The notes under the pieces are model-generated. The model was not told the origin of the DNA. It was given only the letters and a program-made list of their open reading frames with translations, and did not search any database. A stretch of DNA of 10,074 nucleotides, taken from assembly GCA_022737715.1 (NCBI GenBank), contig JAIITD010000053.1, forward strand, positions 1 to 10,074, written 5' to 3'. The position numbers and the translations under genes are program-made. Source of the DNA: Veillonella sp. GTDB taxonomy: Bacteria; Bacillota; Negativicutes; Veillonellales; Veillonellaceae. Below are positions 1 to 5,709 of this stretch, piece after piece; the stretch's first letter is position 1; every line of letters starts with the position of its first letter.

Positions 1-126
1 ACAGTAGTGGCTCCATCTGAACTTGAAAAATGTGAACGCTGCTGGATCCACCGCGATACAGTAGGTCAAGATAGCGAACACCCTACACTTTGCCACCGTT
101 GTGCAGAGGTAGTGAAAGCACTATAA
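1..126 (+). CDS. ileS: Isoleucyl-tRNA synthetase, C-terminal end (partial)
   Basis: The reading frame is open from the window edge to TAA at 124-126 and gives the last 41 residues of a protein. It has two CxxC pairs (C11-E-R-C14 followed by W, and C31-H-R-C34) separated by 16 residues and ends in AEVVKAL. This is the zinc-ribbon (FPG/IleRS type) found at the C-terminus of bacterial isoleucyl-tRNA synthetases, where it binds Zn and supports charging of tRNA-Ile in the cytoplasm. The phrase KCERCW before the first pair and the closeness of the second pair to the stop fit IleRS better than Fpg/Nei glycosylases, which carry a related finger. The rest of the gene lies left of the window, so no catalytic motif can be checked. 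A strong terminator starts 29 bp after the stop, so this is probably the end of its transcription unit. Confidence 0.85.
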   Translation, partial: TVVAPSELEKCERCWIHRDTVGQDSEHPTLCHRCAEVVKAL

Positions 127-154
127 TTCCACAATCGATTTAAATACAGTTGTC

Positions 155-239
155 AAAATAGCCCCTTCAGAAGGCTCCATCGGCCGGGTCTGTTCCTTTG
201 GAACAGGGCCAAAAGTCGCCTTCTAAAGGGGCTATTTTT
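155..239 (+). terminator. Compound intrinsic terminator with conserved internal core, after ileS
   Basis: The outer arms 155-175 and 218-238 are complementary over 21 bp with one mismatch, and a T-run (235-239) follows, so the element should terminate rightward transcription. Unlike a simple terminator it holds a 42-nt interior (176-217) with its own hairpin: CTGTTCC (190-196), loop TTT, GGAACAG (200-206), framed by GGCC on both sides. The interior flanks TCCATCGGCCGGGTCTG (176-192) and CAGGGCCAAAAGTCG (204-218) recur almost unchanged at 9361-9409, while the arms and apical hairpin differ there. Confidence 0.85.
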
Positions 240-270
240 CTGTATTTCATTCGATTTGTGGGATTATGGC

Positions 271-316
271 ACTAGGGGGAGAGATAGTCGCTTCTCGAAG
301 GGGATATTTTTATTGG
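271..316 (+). repeat. Partial (3'-half) copy of the compound terminator element
   Basis: About 70 bp after the ileS terminator, AGTCGCTTCTCGAAGGGG followed by ATATTTTTATT (286-314) resembles the 3' arm of that terminator, AGTCGCCTTCTAAAGGGG followed by CTATTTTTCTG (214-242). The preceding AGGGGGAGAGAT resembles AAGGAGAGAGAG in the minus-strand repeat units at 9591-9640. The complementary 5' arm is absent, so no long hairpin can form. I read it as a decayed half-copy; the similarity was judged by eye. Confidence 0.5.
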
Positions 317-364
317 CATTAAAACTGTGTCGCTATTATAGCACTTTCTGGTGTTTTTGTTATG

Positions 365-373
365 TGATACAAT
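365..373 (+). promoter_or_regulatory. Extended -10 promoter candidate for the HipA-like gene
   Basis: TGATACAAT (365-373) combines the extended -10 dinucleotide TG with TACAAT (5/6 to consensus). The hexamer at the usual -35 distance (TTTCTG, 345-350) is poor, which is typical of extended -10 promoters. Transcription would begin near 380, leaving a leader of about 30 nt that contains the Shine-Dalgarno AAGGAGG at 397-403. Confidence 0.45.
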
Positions 374-411
374 GATGAAAAGGTTTTAGAATCATTAAGG
401 AGGTGAGTCGT

Positions 412-1563
412 ATGAAATATATGTTAATGCACAAGGATATAGCTGTATTGGAATTTTCTTTTTCTGAGCAACGTCGTTGGGCTCGTATTATTGACGTACT
501 GAATGCGGCTCATGTACCTGTTAATATGCTTGTGCAGCCTCATAATAGGGACCGTGCTTTAAATGCATTTATTGACCATCGATTTATTCCGCAAAGTCGT
601 TCTAATTATGATGTTATTAAGGCATTGTATAAGGCAAAAGATGGGTTTGAATTGTCCATGCGATCGTATATGGTGAGTATTTCTGACCATTATTGGGTTA
701 AACCTTGCGATAGTTCGGTGACTTGGTCTGATGTAAACTTTTATGATAATCCCATTCCTGATGATCAAGTGTTAATAGGGGCTATTGATACATTACATCA
801 ATATGATCCGTGGCGTCGGACGCCGAATACATCGAATAATGGGACATTGCGTCAGATTTGGTTGCACCGCGGAGATGAAATTTTGCTTTCAAAAGCGGGC
901 GAATTGACCTTTAAACAGGAACCATTTAATGAGGCCGTCGTCAGTGATGTATTGGCGTACTTTGATGTGCCTTATATAACGTATTATTTGGATTATATGT
1001 CGGATGAAGCTGAGAATGTATCGGTTTGCGACTGTTTTACGAATCGAAATGTAGAATATATTCCTGCATGGCAATTGACGTCTAACACGAAATCTAACGA
1101 TGTGAGTGAGTACGCGCATTACGTGAATCAGTTGCATTCATTTGGTCTTACTGATGTGACGAGTCAGTTAGAACAAATGATTGTGCTTGATGCGCTCATT
1201 GCTAATGAGGATCGTCATTGGGGTAATTTTGGGGTTCTTCGTGATAGTGAAAGTCTAGAATTTATCGGCCTTGCGCCTATTTTTGATAACGGAAACTCCT
1301 TGGGGTATAAAGCGGCATCTGTTATGCGCAATCGTAATGCAGATGTGTCTGTAGCCTTTAATAAGACCCATACACTAGAATTGAAACATGTGTCCTCTGC
1401 TGTAAAAGTAGATTGGGATAGCATTATAAATCACTGTATGGAGATTGTAGAACATAGATATAATCAACTGGTAGAACCAGAGTTTGGTATGGATCGTGCA
1501 CATATGATTGGCCAATTCATACAAGAACGAGCAAAAAAATTAAAAAACTTTTTAGATTTATGA
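412..1563 (+). CDS. HipA-like serine/threonine kinase family protein, orphan (no HipB)
   Basis: A 383-residue protein carrying HipA-family kinase signatures. The stretch ANEDRHWGNFG (264-274) matches the catalytic loop, with D267 the likely catalytic base and N272 a metal ligand. PIFDNGNSLG (289-298) matches the metal-binding segment, with D292 as the DFG-equivalent aspartate. K161 (LLSKAG) and E174 (FNEAVVSDVLAYFDVP) could be the nucleotide-binding lysine and its helix glutamate. No signal peptide or membrane segment is seen, so it should be cytoplasmic. HipA proteins phosphorylate proteins, some of them aminoacyl-tRNA synthetases, and are usually paired with a HipB antitoxin; none is encoded here, so a toxin-antitoxin role is unsupported and the substrate is unknown. 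The start is ATG 412, eight bases after AAGGAGG (397-403); the upstream GTG at 403 lies inside that ribosome binding site. E. coli HipA is longer (about 440 residues). Confidence 0.8.
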   Translation: MKYMLMHKDIAVLEFSFSEQRRWARIIDVLNAAHVPVNMLVQPHNRDRALNAFIDHRFIPQSRSNYDVIKALYKAKDGFELSMRSYMVSISDHYWVKPCDSSVTWSDVNFYDNPIPDDQVLIGAIDTLHQYDPWRRTPNTSNNGTLRQIWLHRGDEILLSKAGELTFKQEPFNEAVVSDVLAYFDVPYITYYLDYMSDEAENVSVCDCFTNRNVEYIPAWQLTSNTKSNDVSEYAHYVNQLHSFGLTDVTSQLEQMIVLDALIANEDRHWGNFGVLRDSESLEFIGLAPIFDNGNSLGYKAASVMRNRNADVSVAFNKTHTLELKHVSSAVKVDWDSIINHCMEIVEHRYNQLVEPEFGMDRAHMIGQFIQERAKKLKNFLDL

Positions 1564-1597
1564 ATTCATTGTATGCTACCATTCTCCTCAAATATAT

Positions 1598-1616
1598 GAT
1601 GATAATTGTTATCGTC
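1598..1616. promoter_or_regulatory. Fur-box-like inverted repeat / possible weak terminator
   Basis: GATGATAA-TTG-TTATCGTC is an inverted repeat of 8 bp arms (one T/G wobble if folded as RNA). The core TGATAATTGTTATCG (1600-1614) matches the 7-1-7 Fur consensus TGATAATNATTATCA at 12 of 14 defined positions. It lies 34 bp after the kinase stop codon and about 55 bp upstream of the promoter of the small peptide gene. Either an operator for a Fur-family regulator or, with the following CTATTTTCC, a weak terminator for the kinase gene; the sequence does not decide. Confidence 0.4.
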
Positions 1617-1670
1617 CTATTTTCCTCATGAAAACCTTATGTGTAAAAATCTACTCGTTTCATATTAGAG

Positions 1671-1699
1671 TTAAAATGTTCATTTATGATATTTATAGT
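1671..1699 (+). promoter_or_regulatory. Sigma-A-type promoter of the small peptide gene
   Basis: TTAAAA (1671-1676, 4/6 to TTGACA) and TATAGT (1694-1699, 5/6 to TATAAT) are separated by 17 bp. Transcription would start near 1706, giving a leader of about 33 nt that ends in the Shine-Dalgarno GAAGGAGG (1723-1730) and the ATG at 1739. Confidence 0.6.
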
Positions 1700-1738
1700 T
1701 AGTTTAGTAAATGAGTGTATGAGAAGGAGGAATATGCA

Positions 1739-1816
1739 ATGGTAGTAACAATCATTAAAGCTGTTATGGCTGCTCTTACTGGTTTGGTAAACGCATTATT
1801 GCCTTTATTTAAATAA
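1739..1816 (+). CDS. 25-residue amphipathic hydrophobic peptide (bacteriocin-, PSM- or type I toxin-like)
   Basis: A 26-codon frame starts at ATG 1739, eight bases after AGGAGG (1725-1730), and ends at TAA 1814-1816. The peptide begins MVVTIIKAVMAALTG and ends NALLPLFK. It has no acidic residue, two lysines (K7, K25), and polar or small residues at 4, 7, 11, 14, 18, 22 and 25. That 3-4 spacing puts them on one face of an alpha-helix, with V, I, L, M and F on the other. It is too short for a cleavable signal peptide. It sits between its own promoter and a strong terminator, so it looks like a real monocistronic gene. Leaderless bacteriocins, phenol-soluble-modulin-like peptides and membrane toxins of type I systems share this size and character; a leader peptide is less likely because a terminator follows at once. 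No known family is recognised, and the function is open. Confidence 0.65.
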   Translation: MVVTIIKAVMAALTGLVNALLPLFK

Positions 1817-1826
1817 TAAAGTTCCC

Positions 1827-1873
1827 AAAACCCTCAAAGCTTGAGTATTTATACTCAGCTTTGAGGGTTTTTT
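1827..1873 (+). terminator. Strong intrinsic terminator after the small peptide gene
   Basis: AAAACCCTCAAAGC plus TTGAGTA (1827-1847) pairs with TACTCAGCTTTGAGGGTTTT (1852-1871) over about 20 bp with one bulged T and a 4-nt loop, followed by a T-run to 1873. It begins 10 bp after the peptide stop codon and separates this unit from the barrel array. Confidence 0.9.
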
Positions 1874-1967
1874 CTTTATGTATATTTTTACTTACAATAG
1901 AATGAAATAATATGCAGATTTAAGATTTAAACGATATTTATTGTTGGTTTAAATGTAGGCTCTTTCG

Positions 1968-1996
1968 TTGACTATATCTAAATATATACATATAAT
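1968..1996 (+). promoter_or_regulatory. Strong promoter of the barrel gene array
   Basis: TTGACT (1968-1973, 5/6) and a perfect TATAAT (1991-1996) are spaced by 17 bp, the best promoter match in the window. Transcription would start near 2003, giving a leader of about 54 nt before ATG 2057. An in-frame ATG at 2012 would then lie only about 9 nt from the transcript end with no ribosome binding site, which argues against it as the start. Confidence 0.8.
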
Positions 1997-2056
1997 AAAA
2001 ATGAAATAAAGATGAATATACATCTTAGAACTACATATAGAGGGAGAATGAGAAAC

Positions 2057-3187
2057 ATGAAAAGAATATTAGTTGTAAAAGCTATGGTTCTTGGGGCCAT
2101 AGCTTGTTCTATTAGTGCTATTGGATTTGCAGCGGGTGTAGAGTCTACACATATACAAGATGCAACCAATATGCAACAAAATAAACAAGGCACGGAACAA
2201 CATGAGGCAGTGCAATCCAATTGGATGGACCGCACAGATATTAAGGTTGGCACACAGTCTAAAGTGGGGACACAAGTGGCTATAGAAACATTGCAACCAT
2301 TAACTCATTACGATGAGAACTCCAAGTCCGTATTGTTTGTACAAGGCGGTATTGGTCGAGGTGGACAAGAGCATTCTGTTAGTTACTATCACGGATATCA
2401 TGAGATTTGGTATCCTTATAATCCTGCAACGGGTAAAGGTGATCAACGGTATAGAGCAGAGAAGTATGAAAATACGAAATCATTAGGTACTGTAGCGAAT
2501 GCGGGCTTAGGGTATCGTCAGCTTAGTAAGAATGAGCACGCTTATGTGGGTGTCAATGCCTTCGTTGATCGCGCTTTTTCCGAGAATGCGAATCGTGTGA
2601 GCGGAGGCCTAGAATATGTATCAGGCCTTAACGAGGTCCGTGCTAATGTATATAGAGGCTTAGGGAGTGTGAAATCGCAATCTGATATGATACATTTACC
2701 ACAATCGTACTTCACATTTGATTTGGATGGGGGCGCTGCTTACTATATGCCACATACGTCTCAAAAGGTATTATCTGGATACGATGTAAGTTATGCTCGT
2801 ACATTTAAAAATGCTCGTTGGGCCCGTGTACACGCAACCGTATATCATTGGAATGGTCTTAGTGTGCCAAATCATAGCGACGCATTATTGAAAACACTGG
2901 AAGTTGGCAACAGTCATGGATGGAAGGTAGGAACTACATTACAAGTAACGACTCATGTATCGCTAGATGTAGGCTATACATCGGATAGTAAAAATACTAG
3001 TGGAGCTTATGGATTTGTTAAGTACACATTGGGTACCTCTAAGTTTGCTTGGCATGGTGGTAAACATAGTGATGATACCATTACGAATGCTCGCGCTAGA
3101 ATGTTAGATAAGGTAGACCGTAGTCCTATGACAATAGGCCGTACATATGAAGAAGATTGGTACGTAAACCCTAATGATCATTTATAA
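2057..3187 (+). CDS. Outer-membrane barrel protein, inverse-autotransporter-like, paralog 1
   Basis: A 376-residue secreted protein. Residues 1-26 form a signal peptide (MKRILVVKAMVLGAIACSIS, cleavage near GFAA). Then come a short polar segment, NWMDRTDI (55-62), and a barrel from about 75 to 340. Motifs resembling the intimin/invasin beta-domain are IETLQPLTHYDENSKSVLFVQG (76-97), NAGLGYRQLS (148-157), YVGVNAFVDRAF (163-174), RVSGGLEYVSGL (180-191), SGYDVSYARTFKNARW (240-255) and YGFVKYTLGTSKF (318-330). The tail ARARMLDKVDRSPM (345-358) sits where intimin-type barrels have their conserved segment before the passenger, but only about 20 residues remain. It is probably an outer-membrane barrel with variable surface loops; the function is unknown. 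The start at 2057 is chosen because GGGAG lies at 2042-2046 and the N-terminus aligns with paralogs 2 and 3. It is the first gene after the promoter, 43 bp before paralog 2. Confidence 0.78.
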   Translation: MKRILVVKAMVLGAIACSISAIGFAAGVESTHIQDATNMQQNKQGTEQHEAVQSNWMDRTDIKVGTQSKVGTQVAIETLQPLTHYDENSKSVLFVQGGIGRGGQEHSVSYYHGYHEIWYPYNPATGKGDQRYRAEKYENTKSLGTVANAGLGYRQLSKNEHAYVGVNAFVDRAFSENANRVSGGLEYVSGLNEVRANVYRGLGSVKSQSDMIHLPQSYFTFDLDGGAAYYMPHTSQKVLSGYDVSYARTFKNARWARVHATVYHWNGLSVPNHSDALLKTLEVGNSHGWKVGTTLQVTTHVSLDVGYTSDSKNTSGAYGFVKYTLGTSKFAWHGGKHSDDTITNARARMLDKVDRSPMTIGRTYEEDWYVNPNDHL

Positions 3188-3230
3188 AATTGATGATAAT
3201 TTATAAAACTAAAAGGAGAGCAGTTTCGTA

Positions 3231-4331
3231 ATGAAATATAAGTTAGTATTAACATCTATGGTTTTGGGTGTAATAGTGTGTAGCACAAGTGCAGCAGTGG
3301 GAGCGGCCGATGTGGCGCCACAAGTGAGTGATACAGCAAAACATGATGCAGTGAAATCTAACTGGATGGACCGTACGGATATTAAGTTAGGCACACAATC
3401 GAAACTGGGTAAGCAAGTATCTGTAGAAACATTGCAACCCTTAACTCACTATGATGAAAACTCCAAGTCCGTATTGTTTGTACAAGGCGGTGTCGGTAAA
3501 GGTGGGCAAGAGCATAAGGTTAATTATTTTGATGGTAGTGGTGGCGTTTGGTATCCATACGACACAACTACAGGTACTGTTGAGACAAAGACTAAACCAG
3601 AACGACATGATGAGACAAAATCTTTAGGAACTGTGGGTAATGTTGGTTTGGGGTATCGTCAGCTCAGTAAACATGAACATTCTTATGTGGGGATTAATGT
3701 ATTTGTAGATCGCGCCTTTTCTGAGAATGCTAATCGAGTTAGTGGAGGCTTAGAATATGTGGCCGGACTTAACGAAGTTCGTGTTAATGTATATAGAGGT
3801 TTGGGAAATATAAAATCTCAATCCTATATGGTGGAGGTGCCTGAATCGCATCTTCCATTTCCTTTGAATGGAGGAACTGCTAATTACACGGTATATAAGT
3901 CTCAAAAAGTATTATCTGGTTATGATGTAAGTTATACTCGTTCATTTAAGAATGCTCGCTGGGCTCGTGTGCACATTGGGGCTTATCACTGGAATGGTCT
4001 CGGCATTTCATCCTATAGTGGAGGAACCTCTCCGATTTCTGATCTTGGTAATAGTTCTGGTTGGCAAGTAGGCACTACATTACAAGTGACACCACATGTC
4101 TCATTAGATTTAGGGTATACATCGGATAGTAAGTATGCTAGTGGTGCTTATGGATTTGTTAAATATACATTGGGGACATCTAAATTTGCTTGGCATGGTG
4201 GAAAACATAGTGATGATACCATTACGAATGCTCGCGCTAGAATGTTAGATAAGGTAAAACGCAGTCCTATGATGATAGGTAAATCATATGAAGAATTCTG
4301 GGTAGTAGTACCTTATGATGCTTTACCTTGA
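3231..4331 (+). CDS. Outer-membrane barrel protein, inverse-autotransporter-like, paralog 2
   Basis: A 366-residue close relative of paralog 1. The signal peptide is MKYKLVLTSMVLGVIVCSTS with a likely cut near AVGAA (22-26), followed by NWMDRTDIKLG (44-54), VETLQPLTHYDENSKSVLFV (65-84), NVGLGYRQLS (137-146), VSGGLEYVAGLNEV (170-183), SGYDVSYTRSFKNARW (229-244) and the tail ARARMLDKVKRSPM (334-347). Differences from paralog 1 gather in three stretches, about 90-128, 193-225 and 255-277, which should be surface loops. The last strand and tail are nearly identical to paralog 1 even at DNA level. AAAGGAG (3212-3218) precedes ATG 3231 by 12 bp. It lies 43 bp after paralog 1 and 46 bp before paralog 3 with no terminator or clear promoter between, so it is probably in the same operon. 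The C17 in the signal peptide is not in a proper lipobox. Confidence 0.78.
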   Translation: MKYKLVLTSMVLGVIVCSTSAAVGAADVAPQVSDTAKHDAVKSNWMDRTDIKLGTQSKLGKQVSVETLQPLTHYDENSKSVLFVQGGVGKGGQEHKVNYFDGSGGVWYPYDTTTGTVETKTKPERHDETKSLGTVGNVGLGYRQLSKHEHSYVGINVFVDRAFSENANRVSGGLEYVAGLNEVRVNVYRGLGNIKSQSYMVEVPESHLPFPLNGGTANYTVYKSQKVLSGYDVSYTRSFKNARWARVHIGAYHWNGLGISSYSGGTSPISDLGNSSGWQVGTTLQVTPHVSLDLGYTSDSKYASGAYGFVKYTLGTSKFAWHGGKHSDDTITNARARMLDKVKRSPMMIGKSYEEFWVVVPYDALP

Positions 4332-4377
4332 GGGTATTATTGGTGTAAGAAATAAAATGAGAGGGAGAATCTATAAA

Positions 4378-5628
4378 ATGAGAACAAGTTTATTATTGAA
4401 AGCAATGGTTTTGGGTACTATGACTTTCAGTATATATACAGTAGGAATGGCAGCAGAGGTTCAAGATGTAAATGGACTAGATTCTGCACAGCAAACAATT
4501 GCATCCGATGCAGCTAGGAAAGAGGCCGTTCGTTCTAGCTGGATGGACCGTACAGATGTGGCAGTTGGTATTGGTATGAAAGACGCAAAAGAGAAGGAAA
4601 GTCAGCGATTTCATAACTTTAAATCATGGGAGAATCATCCGATTACTGTGACTTCGAAACGTTCAAAATCTACTGAGAACAATAGATTGTATATTGAGAC
4701 CTTGCAACCTATAACTCACTATGATGAAAATGCTAAAAGTGTTGTCTTTGTACAAGGTCGTATTGGTCGTAGTGGAGAAAAGATTTCATCTTATAAATTA
4801 AATGATTACTGGGTCCCAGCTAGACCTGCAGGAACGTTTACGGTACATAACAGGCAAACAGATAAGGAAGAATCCTTAGGTATGAATGCAAATATTGGTA
4901 TTGGCTATCGTCGCCTTAGCAAAGGTGAACATGCTTATGTTGGTGTTAATGCATTCTATGACCATGTATTTAAAGGTGGTTATAAGCGCGTTAGTGGCGG
5001 TGTAGAATATGTGGCTGGCCTTAATGAACTCCATGCTAATCTGTATCAAAATGTGGGGCCTGATGGTAGAAAATATATAGGACTCCATGGGCGAAGTCTT
5101 GTATTACGTGATCCTACAGGATTGTATCCATATGGTATGGATGGTAATCAAGACCTTTATAATTATGCTATAGTTGATTACGAAAATCATTGGATGTTAT
5201 CAGAAAAGGTTGCCGCTAGTGGGTTTGATGTAGGATATTCACGAACTTTCAAAAATGCTCGATGGGCTCGTGTCTATGCGGACTATTATAATTGGCGTGG
5301 TAGAGAGGCTGTAAGAGTAGGGTATCATAAATTAAAAAAACGTGATGCCATAAAAGGTTTTAAAGTGGGTGCAGAATTCCATATCACACCGCATCTTACT
5401 CTTGATGCGGGTTACCAAACGGCATCTCATCATTTGAGTGGTCCTTATGCGACCTTGAAATATACCATCGGTACATCCAAGTTTGCTTGGCGTGGTGGTA
5501 AACATAGTGAAAGCGCGATTACAACGGCTCGTTCTAAGATGCTTGATAAGGTACATCGCAGTGATATGGTTGTACAAGAAGTTGAGGAAGAAACTTATGA
5601 CCACGGCGTTGTCGATGTTGGTTTATAA
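4378..5628 (+). CDS. Outer-membrane barrel protein, inverse-autotransporter-like, paralog 3 (longest)
   Basis: A 416-residue member of the array. The signal peptide is MRTSLLLKAMVLGTMTFSIY with a cut near VGMAA (22-26). SWMDRTDVAVG (54-64) is followed by an insertion of about 40 mostly charged residues (65-104) not found in the others. The barrel motifs then appear: YIETLQPITHYDENAKSVVF (105-124), NIGIGYRRLS (172-181), YVGVNAFYDHVF (187-198), SGGVEYVAGLNELHANLY (206-223), SGFDVGYSRTFKNARW (281-296), YATLKYTIGTSKFAW (357-371) and ARSKMLDKVHRSDM (384-397). The loop at about 225-275 is also longer than in paralogs 1 and 2. NAFYD and the YRRL form bring it closer to classical inverse autotransporters. 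The start at ATG 4378 follows AGAGGGAG (4360-4367) and aligns with the other signal peptides; an upstream in-frame ATG at 4315 overlaps paralog 2 and has no such support. The protein lacks a passenger domain; its last 19 residues are acidic. Confidence 0.78.
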   Translation: MRTSLLLKAMVLGTMTFSIYTVGMAAEVQDVNGLDSAQQTIASDAARKEAVRSSWMDRTDVAVGIGMKDAKEKESQRFHNFKSWENHPITVTSKRSKSTENNRLYIETLQPITHYDENAKSVVFVQGRIGRSGEKISSYKLNDYWVPARPAGTFTVHNRQTDKEESLGMNANIGIGYRRLSKGEHAYVGVNAFYDHVFKGGYKRVSGGVEYVAGLNELHANLYQNVGPDGRKYIGLHGRSLVLRDPTGLYPYGMDGNQDLYNYAIVDYENHWMLSEKVAASGFDVGYSRTFKNARWARVYADYYNWRGREAVRVGYHKLKKRDAIKGFKVGAEFHITPHLTLDAGYQTASHHLSGPYATLKYTIGTSKFAWRGGKHSESAITTARSKMLDKVHRSDMVVQEVEEETYDHGVVDVGL

Positions 5629-5645
5629 TCTGTAACGCATTAAAA

Positions 5646-5673
5646 TTACTCAGATGATGGCAATTATTATATT
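5646..5673 (+). promoter_or_regulatory. Possible internal promoter before paralog 4
   Basis: TTACTC (5646-5651) and TATATT (5668-5673) are 16 bp apart in the 81-bp gap between paralogs 3 and 4, the widest gap of the array. The -10 lies within a small palindrome, GCAAT-TATTAT-ATTGC (5660-5675). The -35 match is modest, so paralog 4 may simply be read from the upstream promoter. Confidence 0.25.
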
Positions 5674-5709
5674 GCTACAATAACTATGTGAGAGAAGGGT
5701 AAAAATTAC

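Noticed and set aside
412..1563. HipBA toxin-antitoxin operon
   Set aside because: No helix-turn-helix HipB-like ORF is present on either side; upstream is terminator material and downstream is the small peptide gene.
2012..2056. Upstream start for barrel paralog 1
   Set aside because: It would put 15 extra residues before the signal peptide, lacks a ribosome binding site and lies within about 10 nt of the predicted transcription start. The paralogs align from ATG 2057.
3231..3320. Lipoprotein signal in the barrel proteins (Cys at about residue 17)
   Set aside because: The residues before the cysteine (VIVC, AIAC) do not form a good lipobox, and paralog 3 has no cysteine there; standard signal peptidase sites follow.
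4315..4377. Upstream start for barrel paralog 3 overlapping paralog 2
   Set aside because: There is no ribosome binding site, the signal peptide would be pushed 21 residues inward, and AGAGGGAG lies correctly before ATG 4378.
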